NCBI RefSeq assembly: GCF_004347735.1
Contig: NZ_SLTI01000042.1
Span: forward strand, 62,001 to 126,000
Reading direction: 5' to 3'
Source: Sulfuricurvum sp. IAE1
GTDB taxonomy: Bacteria > Campylobacterota > Campylobacteria > Campylobacterales > Sulfurimonadaceae
Length of the DNA stretch: 64,000 nucleotides
Numbering within the stretch: position 1 is the stretch's first letter; each line of letters begins with the position of its first letter. The position numbers and the translations under genes are program-made. The notes under the pieces were generated by a model that ran no database searches, was not told the origin of the DNA, and saw only the letters and a program-made list of their open reading frames with translations. Of the stretch, positions 7,526 through 14,366 are shown piece by piece.

Positions 7526-8658
7526 TGTTTGAAAATCTAACATTGCACGAGCTGCAAATCTACTGGTGGAGCATCATCTCTTTGCTTGGCGGACTGTTTG
7601 TCTTCATCATGTTCGTTCAGGGAGGACAGACGCTCCTGAACCAACTTTCCGGCAATGAAACGGAAAAAACGATGCTCGTCAACTCGCTGGGGCGCAAATG
7701 GGAGCTTGGGTTCACGACCCTCGTCCTTTTCGGGGGGGCACTGTTCGCGGCGTTTCCCCTCTTTTACGCGACAAGTTTCGGCGGAGCCTACTGGGTGTGG
7801 CTCGCCATCCTCTTTACGTTCATCATTCAGGCCGTCTCGTACGAATACCGCACCAAAGCCGGAAACGTTTTCGGGGCGCGTACCTATGAGACGTTCCTCG
7901 CGATCAACGGCTATCTGGGTACTTTTTTACTGGGGGCGGCAATCAGCACCTTCTTCAGCGGTGCGGAGTTTCGGCTGGACGACAACAACTTCGTCTACTG
8001 GATGAGTTCCACCCGCGGCCTCGAAGCGCTGGCGGTATGGCAGAACTACCTCCTCCCCTTTGCGATGATCTTTCTCGTGCGGATCATCGGGGGAATGTAT
8101 TTTCTCAACAACATCGACCATGAGCCGATCCGTGACCGCGCCCGCGCCATGATCAAACGCAATATCCTCTACTTTCTCCCCTTCTTCCTCGCATTCGTAG
8201 GATGGGTGCTGTTCAAGGACGGGTTCGCGTACGATCCGGTGAGCAAAGCCGTCACGCTGGTCCCGATGAAGCACCTGGGCACCTTTATTGAACTGCCCTG
8301 GATCGGGGCGATGTTCCTCCTCGGCGTTGTGATGGTTCTCGTCGCCGTTTTCAACTCGGTTTTCAAAGCGAAAAACTGCTGCATCTTCACCGTCGGGATA
8401 GGAACGGTCCTTACCGTCATGGCCCTGCTGCTCAACGTCGGGTTGAACGGAACGTCGTACTACCCCTCGGTATACGACCTGCAGCATTCACTCACGATTG
8501 AAAATTCATCGGGAAGCCACTATACTCTTGCAGCGATGTCGTATGCGTCGCTGATGGTTCCCTTCGTCCTCGCCTACATCGCCTACGTCTGGCATGCGAT
8601 GGACCGGGTCAAAATCACCGAGGAGGAAATCACCTCTTCGGGCGAACACCACTATTAA
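7525..8658 (+). CDS. cydB: Cytochrome bd quinol oxidase subunit II
   Basis: Encodes 377 residues from the ATG in the TGATG junction with cydA; a longer open frame begins inside cydA and is not real. The start MFENLTLHELQIYWWSIISL followed by GGLFVFIMFVQGGQTLL is typical of CydB, and KRKWELG-like LGRKWELGFTTLVLFGGALF follows. Eight or so hydrophobic helices span the protein, and RIIGGMYFLNNIDHEPIRDR is another conserved stretch. CydB pairs with CydA to form the oxidase core. Two micropeptide genes follow within 11 and 15 bases. Confidence 0.95.
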   Translation: MFENLTLHELQIYWWSIISLLGGLFVFIMFVQGGQTLLNQLSGNETEKTMLVNSLGRKWELGFTTLVLFGGALFAAFPLFYATSFGGAYWVWLAILFTFIIQAVSYEYRTKAGNVFGARTYETFLAINGYLGTFLLGAAISTFFSGAEFRLDDNNFVYWMSSTRGLEALAVWQNYLLPFAMIFLVRIIGGMYFLNNIDHEPIRDRARAMIKRNILYFLPFFLAFVGWVLFKDGFAYDPVSKAVTLVPMKHLGTFIELPWIGAMFLLGVVMVLVAVFNSVFKAKNCCIFTVGIGTVLTVMALLLNVGLNGTSYYPSVYDLQHSLTIENSSGSHYTLAAMSYASLMVPFVLAYIAYVWHAMDRVKITEEEITSSGEHHY

Positions 8659-8668
8659 GGAGATCGTC

Positions 8669-8809
8669 ATGATCGACTACACCGAATCATTGATCTGGCT
8701 GGCCGCATGGCCGCTGATCATCTATCTGGGATACAAGTTCGCAGCGTTCAACATGGCCCACTTTACACGGATGGAAAAGTTCCTCGAAAAAGAGGAAAGT
8801 TCCCACTAA
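8669..8809 (+). CDS. 46-residue membrane micropeptide after cydB
   Basis: Starts at an ATG preceded by AAGGAGATCGTC, a strong ribosome site. The peptide has one hydrophobic helix (SLIWLAAWPLIIYLGYKFAA) and a charged C-terminal tail (RMEKFLEKEESSH). Size and position just after cydB match the CydX/CydS type of accessory subunit that stabilises cytochrome bd, but the sequence is not CydX-like in detail. Function as an oxidase subunit is inferred from position. Confidence 0.7.
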   Translation: MIDYTESLIWLAAWPLIIYLGYKFAAFNMAHFTRMEKFLEKEESSH

Positions 8810-8823
8810 GGGGAGAGTATAAT

Positions 8824-8931
8824 ATGAATGAAGCCATCAGTCTGGCCGTGACCTTCGTCGCGATCATGATCGTATATGAATATCTGAAGCCTAAGGACGA
8901 TAATAAATCAACGGATAAAGATGAAGATTAA
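8824..8931 (+). CDS. 35-residue membrane micropeptide
   Basis: The ATG at 8824 is preceded by AAGGGGAGAG. The peptide begins MNEAISLAVTFVAIMIVYEY, one membrane helix, then a very polar tail rich in Asp and Lys. It lies 14 bases after the 46-residue micropeptide and five bases before the first permease half. Length and tail resemble CcoQ-like small subunits of terminal oxidases, but no family is recognised. It is too short for most gene finders. Confidence 0.6.
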   Translation: MNEAISLAVTFVAIMIVYEYLKPKDDNKSTDKDED

Positions 8932-8936
8932 ATAAA

Positions 8937-9374
8937 ATGAAGCCCGAGCCATCGCCCTCTTTCTTCAAAGTGCTGAAAAAATCGGCGGTCTCTTTTGCCG
9001 CGACCCTTCCCCTGTTGATGGGAGTCATTCTCCTCGTCGGGATGGTCCAGACGCTGGTAAGTCCGCAGATGATCGCCTCACTCTTCGGTCACGGGGTTCT
9101 GATCGATACCGTGATCGGGACGGCCGTCGGCGCGGTCGCTTCAGGGAACCCGTCGATCGGCTATATGGTCGGGGGAGAATTATTGGAACAGGGGATTTCG
9201 CTGTTCGCGATCACCGCCTTTATCCTCTCATGGGTGACGCTGGGCCTCGTCGGCCTACCTGCTGAGATCAGCGTCTTCGGCATCCGGTTTACCGTCGTGC
9301 GCAATCTCCTCTCCCTCGTTTTCACCTTTCTCATCTCGATCGCAACCGTCATGAGCGTCGAGGCCCTCTCATGA
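8937..9374 (+). CDS. Membrane permease half (COG0701-like), first
   Basis: Encodes 145 residues with about four membrane helices. LLMGVILLVGMVQTLVS and GTAVGAVASGNPSIGYMVGG are glycine-rich re-entrant-looking segments, and VGLPAEISVFGIRFTVVRNL follows. The layout resembles half of the COG0701 (ArsP/DUF318) permease family, but that assignment is tentative. It overlaps the second half by four bases (ATGA), so the two are probably one heteromeric transporter. Its place at the end of the cytochrome bd operon suggests transport of a metal, gas or metabolite tied to oxidase assembly; the substrate is unknown. Confidence 0.65.
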   Translation: MKPEPSPSFFKVLKKSAVSFAATLPLLMGVILLVGMVQTLVSPQMIASLFGHGVLIDTVIGTAVGAVASGNPSIGYMVGGELLEQGISLFAITAFILSWVTLGLVGLPAEISVFGIRFTVVRNLLSLVFTFLISIATVMSVEALS

Positions 9375-9871
9375 ATTTATCCGATTTCAAAGGTATCTGG
9401 TTTTTGCTCGGCGTCGCGGTCGCCTACGGAGTGCTTTGGGGATTCGATCCGCACAGCGGCCTCAAGGCTCTGGAGAAAAGCGGCACAATCGTGTGGAGCC
9501 TTTTGCCGATCTTCGCTCTTGTGATCCTCATCACCGCCCTCGTCAACTATTTTCTCAAACCCGCCCGGTTCGTCAAACATTTCGGGGCCGACAGCGGCAA
9601 AAAAGGGTGGTTCCTCTCCCTCGCCAGCGGTGTTCTCAGCCACGGACCGATGTACGCGTGGTATCCGATGCTGCAGGAGATGAGAGAGCGGGGAATCAGG
9701 GACGGCTATCTGGTGGCGTTTTTGTATGCGAGATCGATCAAAATCCCTCTCCTGCCGCTGATGGTGGAGTATTTCGGGTGGCTTTTTACGATCGTGCTGA
9801 CGTTCTATATTCTGCTGGGGTCGTGGCTTCAGGGGGTCGTTTCCGATCGCATCGGATCGAAAGGTCCCTGA
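9371..9871 (+). CDS. Membrane permease half (COG0701-like), second
   Basis: Encodes 166 residues with four or five membrane helices. The segment WSLLPIFALVILITALVNYF, then FLSLASGVLSHGPMYAWYPM and YARSIKIPLLPLMVEYFGW, carry conserved Gly, Pro and His in likely transport helices. It begins inside the end of the first half (ATGA junction) and ends the operon that began at 4956. The two proteins together have the length of one full COG0701 permease, so this looks like a naturally split transporter. Substrate unknown. DUF3817 converges from the other strand seven bases away. Confidence 0.65.
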   Translation: MNLSDFKGIWFLLGVAVAYGVLWGFDPHSGLKALEKSGTIVWSLLPIFALVILITALVNYFLKPARFVKHFGADSGKKGWFLSLASGVLSHGPMYAWYPMLQEMRERGIRDGYLVAFLYARSIKIPLLPLMVEYFGWLFTIVLTFYILLGSWLQGVVSDRIGSKGP

Positions 9872-9877
9872 TTTCCC

Positions 9878-10162
9878 TTACATCCGAGCCAGTTTTTTGT
9901 TGAGGAGAAACGTCCCCCACGGGACGAGCGAAGCGACGAACGCCATGGCGCTGAACGAATAGTTCCAGCGATGGGCGGCGGCCGCCGCGACGAGCGCGGC
10001 GACGAACGCGATGAATAGCAGCCCGTGCGCCATCCCGACGATCTTGACCGCCATGGGAATTCCTGCCATGTATTTGAGCGGCATCGCGACGAACAGCAAG
10101 ATCAGGTACGACCACCCTTCGATGTTTCCGATGAGGCGCAATGTGGCGATTTTATCGTTCAT
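9878..10162 (-). CDS. DUF3817 integral membrane protein
   Basis: Encodes 94 residues with three hydrophobic helices. The start IATLRLIGNIEGWSYLILLF and the segment VAMPLKYMAGIPMAVKIVGM followed by AHGLLFIAF match the DUF3817 family, including its conserved EG, PLKY and HG positions. Such proteins are short integral membrane proteins of unknown function, sometimes fused to transporters. The ATG is preceded by AAAGGGGG. It lies ten bases after the rhodanese gene on the same strand and is probably co-transcribed with it. Confidence 0.8.
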   Translation of the reverse strand: MNDKIATLRLIGNIEGWSYLILLFVAMPLKYMAGIPMAVKIVGMAHGLLFIAFVAALVAAAAAHRWNYSFSAMAFVASLVPWGTFLLNKKLARM

Positions 10163-10172
10163 CGTGCCCCCT

Positions 10173-10637
10173 TTATTTCACGGGGCAGGTTTTCGGTGCG
10201 CTCACCTGCGCCATCCCGACAATCCCCTGTTCCAGAACCTGCACGTTGGAAAAACCGAGCATTTTGAGGTTCAGCGCCGCCGGAAATGCCCGCGTCGCCG
10301 AATGGCACAGAATCACCAGCCGCTTGTCGGAAGGAATTTGATCGAGGTTTTTCGCCTCGAAGAGCTCAGAAAGGGGGATCGAAAGGGTGTTTTGGTACCC
10401 CGAGCGGATAAACGCCTGCTCTTCGGGGGTGCGGATATCGATCACGACAATCGAGGGGTCTTTCCGGATTGCCTCAACAAACGCTTCAGGTTTAAGGAAG
10501 ATCGTACTGTTAGCAAACGCTTCAAACGTCAGCTTGCCGTAAAAAGCATCGAGTTTTTTCGCCAGATCGGCATCATAGGCCGACGCCGGGAGGGAAAATG
10601 CCACCAGTGCGGAGGCCAAAAAAAGTTTCACTTTCAT
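10173..10637 (-). CDS. Exported rhodanese-like protein
   Basis: Encodes 154 residues. The N-terminus (MKVKLFLASALVAFSLPASA) is a Sec signal peptide with an ASA cleavage site, so the protein should act in the periplasm. A single rhodanese domain follows, with VVIDIRTPEEQAFIRSGYQN and the active-site loop ILCHSATRAFPAALNL carrying the catalytic cysteine. Rhodaneses move sulfane sulfur between carriers; in a sulfur oxidiser a periplasmic one could handle polysulfide or thiosulfate sulfur. A short domain of about 45 residues precedes the fold. The exact donor and acceptor cannot be read from sequence. Confidence 0.85.
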   Translation of the reverse strand: MKVKLFLASALVAFSLPASAYDADLAKKLDAFYGKLTFEAFANSTIFLKPEAFVEAIRKDPSIVVIDIRTPEEQAFIRSGYQNTLSIPLSELFEAKNLDQIPSDKRLVILCHSATRAFPAALNLKMLGFSNVQVLEQGIVGMAQVSAPKTCPVK

Positions 10638-10742
10638 CGTGCTATCTTATCCTTCGTATCAGTATTGTTGTCCGAAGAATAGCGACACCCAACTAAATCT
10701 ATAATAACTTGGCCATATTATAAAGATACGTTTCGATTATGG

Positions 10743-12857
10743 CTACTCTTCCTTCAGACTGAGCGACACTTTCTGCTTTTCGACATCCACCTCGAGCACC
10801 CGGATACGCCCCAGCTGCTGATTGACGCTGAGCACCTCGAGAGGGTGGGCGATTCGTTTTTCCGACATCTGGGAGATATGGATGAGGCCGTCGTTTTTGA
10901 GCCCGATGTCGACAAACGCGCCGAAATCGGCGATGTTGCGGACGACCCCCGAGACAATCGAGCCGGGTTTCAGCTCTTTGATGTCGGTCAGATCGGAGCG
11001 AAAAGCGATCGGGGGGAGAGATTCGCGGGGGTCGAACCCCGGTTTTTTCAATTCCGCGACGATGTCTCCCAGCGTCGCCTCCCCGATCCCCAGCTCGCGC
11101 GCGATGGCGGGGAGCTGCTCTTTCGTGATGCCCTGTACGTCGTAGCGCTCCATCAGCGCCGACGCCGCGCCGTAGCTCTCGGGGTGAACGCCCGTATTAT
11201 CGAGGACGCTTTTGCCGCCACGAATACGGAAGAACCCCGCGCACTGTTCGTACGCCTTGGCCCCCAGCCCCTTGACCTTCAGCAGCTCCGCTTTGGAGCG
11301 AAACGCCCCTCTTTTCTCACGGTGTTCGACGATCGCTTTGGCGACCTTGTTCCCCACCCCCGCGACGTAGGAGAGCAAGGAGACCGAGGCGCTGTTGGGG
11401 TCGACCCCGACACGGCTGACGAGGTCTTCGGTCACGTCGCCCAGTTTCTTCTCCAGCAGCTTCTGGTTGACGTCGTGCTGGTACTGCCCGATCCCCAGCG
11501 ATTTGGGATCGATCTTCACGAGCGCCGCCATCGGGTCGCGAAGCCGCTGGGCGATCGAGATCGCGCCGCGGATCGTGACATCAAGCTGCGGGTACTCCTC
11601 CTGCGCGATCTTCGAGGCCGAATAGACCGACGCCCCCGCTTCGCTCACGACCGTGTAGGCGAGGTTCAGCCCCTCCTCGCGGTTGAGCCGGGCGAAAAAC
11701 TCCTGCGTCTCCCGCGATCCCGTTCCGTTGCCGATCGCTACGGCATCGATCCCGTAGCGCTGCGCGAACTCCTTCACCGTTTTGGCCGACTTCTCGTAAT
11801 CGGACTGCGGCGGGGTCGGGTAGATCACCGCATGGGTCACATAGGTGCCGTTGGCGTCCACGACGGCGAGCTTGCACCCCGTACGGTAGGCCGGATCGAC
11901 CCCAAGGATCGCGTGTTTGGCCACCGGAGGGGTGATGAGAAGCTGCGAGAGGTTTTTGCCGAACGTCGCTATCGCCTGCGCGTCAGAACGCTCCTTGATC
12001 AGGGCAAGGACTTCCCTCTCCAGCGAGGGGAACAACAGCCGCTTGAAGCCGTCCATATACGCCTCCATCAGGAGTTCTTTGGAGCTTTTGGCGTGGCGGG
12101 GGATGCGGAACCGCTCGATCGACTGCGCGACCCGCTCCGTGTCAATGGAGATTTTGACACTCAGCTCCTTTTCGGCAACGCCGCGCATCAGGGCGAGGTA
12201 GCGGTGGGAGGGGATGGAGGAAATCCGCTCGCTTTTGCCCGCGAGCTTGGCGTACAGACCGTCCTCTTTCAGCCCCTTGGCCCCCTTGATCTCGAACGAG
12301 GAGTATTCCATCATCTGCCGCCGCCAGTGGTCCCGCTCGCGCGGATCGTCGCTGTAGCGCTCGGCGAGGATGTCTCTCGCCCCCTGCACCGCCTCATCGG
12401 CCGATTTCACCGTGCCCTTGACAAACTGCGCCGCTTTTTGGAGAAACTCCCCCTTCTCGAGCCGTCCACTCTCCAGCAGATTCGCCAGAGGTTCCAGTCC
12501 AGAGGCGATCGCGCTCGCGGCGCGGGTGTTTTTCTTCTCCTTGTAGGGGCGGTAGATATCCTCCACCTCCTGCAGGCTCTGCGCCGCGTCGAGGCGGGAG
12601 CGCACCTCATCGCTCAGATGCCCCCGCTCGCCGATCAGACGCAGCACCTCCTCCTTGCGCTCCAGCAGTCTTTTGGCGTAGCCGTACACCTCCTCGAACG
12701 CGCGAAGCTGCTCGTCGCTCGCACCCCCCGTCATCTCCTTGCGGTAGCGGGCGATGAAGGGGATCGTGGCGCCTTCTTCGAGGAGCCCCAGGATATTGGC
12801 GACGTTTTTAGGGGAGATATTCGTTTTTTGGCTGAGAAGGTCGATCAGAGGGGTCAT
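10743..12857 (-). CDS. tex: Tex-family RNA-binding transcription accessory protein
   Basis: Encodes 704 residues with the full Tex layout. The helical N-terminal part has GATIPFIARYRKEMTGG, the Tex signature. A YqgF/RuvX-like RNase H fold follows, with ILGVDPAYRTGCKLAVVD and the conserved VAIGNGTGSRETQEF. Two helix-hairpin-helix units (SLLSYVAGVGNKVAKAIVEH, LLKVKGLGAKAYEQCAGFFR) and a C-terminal S1 domain (VVRNIADFGAFVDIGLKNDG) complete it. Tex binds nucleic acid and affects transcription and RNA handling; the exact role is not settled. The end of the gene is about 100 bases from the rhodanese gene, so it may be a single-gene unit. Confidence 0.95.
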   Translation of the reverse strand: MTPLIDLLSQKTNISPKNVANILGLLEEGATIPFIARYRKEMTGGASDEQLRAFEEVYGYAKRLLERKEEVLRLIGERGHLSDEVRSRLDAAQSLQEVEDIYRPYKEKKNTRAASAIASGLEPLANLLESGRLEKGEFLQKAAQFVKGTVKSADEAVQGARDILAERYSDDPRERDHWRRQMMEYSSFEIKGAKGLKEDGLYAKLAGKSERISSIPSHRYLALMRGVAEKELSVKISIDTERVAQSIERFRIPRHAKSSKELLMEAYMDGFKRLLFPSLEREVLALIKERSDAQAIATFGKNLSQLLITPPVAKHAILGVDPAYRTGCKLAVVDANGTYVTHAVIYPTPPQSDYEKSAKTVKEFAQRYGIDAVAIGNGTGSRETQEFFARLNREEGLNLAYTVVSEAGASVYSASKIAQEEYPQLDVTIRGAISIAQRLRDPMAALVKIDPKSLGIGQYQHDVNQKLLEKKLGDVTEDLVSRVGVDPNSASVSLLSYVAGVGNKVAKAIVEHREKRGAFRSKAELLKVKGLGAKAYEQCAGFFRIRGGKSVLDNTGVHPESYGAASALMERYDVQGITKEQLPAIARELGIGEATLGDIVAELKKPGFDPRESLPPIAFRSDLTDIKELKPGSIVSGVVRNIADFGAFVDIGLKNDGLIHISQMSEKRIAHPLEVLSVNQQLGRIRVLEVDVEKQKVSLSLKEE

Positions 12858-12916
12858 GGGAATCCTGCGGTGGTGAAATTAGGAGGGGAAGTGTACTCTG
12901 TTTTATTTAAACCTTC

Positions 12917-13195
12917 GTACTTTTCTGTTTAGCCAGAAAAGTACCAAAAGAGCATACCGCGATCCAAGAACGCTTGTTCCTCCCGGCACTTCTGCCTCCA
13001 GAACGGCTCTAGGTAATGAATCGCGGGAAAGTTTGATGCAATCATTTTCGCGGAACGCGAAAACAATAAGCAACCTGTTTTTCGAGCATCCTTGAAAGCC
13101 GCATGCGGAGGCAGCAGTGCCGGGAGCATGCGAGCGATTTGCTCGAAAGACGAGGTTTTTTGGGTTACTTTTTTTGCCGGCACAAAAAAAGTGAC
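12917..13195. repeat. Hairpin-bounded non-coding repeat-like element
   Basis: The element starts with a perfect 11-base inverted repeat (GTACTTTTCTG at 12917-12927 with CAGAAAAGTAC at 12934-12944) and ends with another hairpin (13164-13176 with 13183-13195, one mismatch). The outer ends begin GTACTTTT and, read inward on the other strand, GTCACTTTTTTTG, so they resemble imperfect terminal inverted repeats. The interior includes a TTTTCGCGGAACGCGAAAA palindrome. Translated, it gives a familiar spurious protein pattern (KKVTQKTSSFEQIARMLPAL) that I recall from intergenic repeats of many bacterial genomes. Probably a dispersed non-autonomous repeat; copy number cannot be judged here. Confidence 0.55.
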
Positions 13196-13271
13196 AAGGG
13201 ACTTACAAAAAGTGTTTGACACCTTTGCCCTAGTTATAGTTATCACCTGCCCCCTATTTCCAAGTGATTTG

Positions 13272-14123
13272 TTAGATTATATTCTTCTCACTACGTTTCC
13301 TGAGTCTGCTAACAAAATGCCAAATCAAAGAAGCTATAAGTGATGCTAGAATTCCAAGAAGAAAACTAATCCCTCTTTCCACCCATATTCCCTCTTCAAG
13401 CTGTTTTCTTTGCTGCAAGAAAATTGCATCAATCACTTCTTGACGTGCATTTACAATGGGCTCTAATTCAGACTTTTTCTTCTCAAGGTTTTCTATAAGT
13501 TCTTGTGTAGTCTGGATCTCCGCTTTCTTTGATGAAATAAAGCGTGCAAGATGATCTAAATTATCTTCTGTTTCTTTCAATATTTTGTACTGATCTTTAT
13601 AATTGTGAGCTTCTTGAAAAATTGCAGATCGCTTTTTTTCTGCTTGATGAATTGACATCCCTATGCTTGTTATTCCAAGCACAATTCCAATTATCGAAAT
13701 AATTGTTGTTGGTTTAGGTGCCTTTTTATAATTACTTATCCAGATGTCAACAAATAGTTCTGAGAATTTATCAAACCGAAATGATAATAATGACTTTATT
13801 AATTCGATTGCTTCATGATAACTTTCTTCCGGTGGTGCATTATAAATATTAAAGCCACTATCAATTACCTCAGCTCCACTGGATTCTTCGTCAGTATAGT
13901 TTATGACTCCAGTAGGGTATTCCCATACATAAAATTTTAGATCAATTGGATTGGCGCATTTATGGCACGGTTCATCAAACTCAGCAACATATTGGGTTTC
14001 TGTGCCCATTCCTCGCTCTGACCCTGACTCTGATTCAAAGTAAAAATCATCTGGTCTAAGATAATGTTTGGCACCACAATTGGAGCACTTATAAGTTGCA
14101 TTCCCAAGAATTTTATCACTCAT
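13272..14123 (-). CDS. Unknown zinc-ribbon, coiled-coil membrane protein
   Basis: Encodes 283 residues. The N-terminus carries two CxxC pairs (YKCSNCGAKHYL and EPCHKCANPIDLKFY), suggesting a zinc ribbon. A first membrane helix (TTIISIIGIVLGITSIGMSI) lies near residue 145, followed by about 80 residues of strongly charged coiled coil (AEIQTTQELIENLEKKKSEL) and a second membrane helix near the C-terminus (GISFLLGILASLIASLIWHF). I do not recognise the family. The gene is much richer in A and T than its neighbours and lies between a repeat-like element and recQ, so recent acquisition is likely. A GGAG lies 13 bases before the ATG, which is long spacing. A phage-defence or stress role is possible but unsupported. 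Confidence 0.7.
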   Translation of the reverse strand: MSDKILGNATYKCSNCGAKHYLRPDDFYFESESGSERGMGTETQYVAEFDEPCHKCANPIDLKFYVWEYPTGVINYTDEESSGAEVIDSGFNIYNAPPEESYHEAIELIKSLLSFRFDKFSELFVDIWISNYKKAPKPTTIISIIGIVLGITSIGMSIHQAEKKRSAIFQEAHNYKDQYKILKETEDNLDHLARFISSKKAEIQTTQELIENLEKKKSELEPIVNARQEVIDAIFLQQRKQLEEGIWVERGISFLLGILASLIASLIWHFVSRLRKRSEKNII

Positions 14124-14333
14124 ATTTATTTTTATGCTCCTAAATAATCTAACTATTTATTCCAAAAATATCCCTATCTACCCAATTTCGAGCAGATCAT
14201 CGGACACATAAAATCTCTAAATTTCAAAACATATCCATCAAATTAAACAAAATGACATATTTTCAGTAATTCTACGCTTTTTATCTTAATAATGTCCGTA
14301 TCTCTTCTAAAAAGCAAGCGGATGAAACAGCGG

Positions 14334-14339
14334 TATAAT
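14334..14339 (+). promoter_or_regulatory. Promoter -10 element for recQ
   Basis: A perfect TATAAT lies inside the upstream part of the recQ open frame. A transcript starting about seven bases later would exclude the ATG codons at 14292 and 14322, so this element decides for the TTG start at 14367. No good -35 is visible, as is common in Campylobacterota. Confidence 0.5.
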
Positions 14340-14366
14340 GCCACTATCAAAACAAAAGGCCCCCCC

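Noticed and set aside
6173-7543. 456-residue minus-strand frame opposite cydA
   Set aside because: Low-complexity Asp/Glu/Arg-rich translation typical of antisense; cydA is complete.
10845-12932. 695-residue open frame on the plus strand opposite tex
   Set aside because: Antisense shadow of the GC-rich tex gene; it has no family motifs and no ribosome site, while the minus strand encodes a complete Tex.
12929-13246. 105-residue open frame on the minus strand
   Set aside because: It covers the hairpin-bounded element, has no ribosome site and matches a pattern I know as spurious translation of intergenic repeats.
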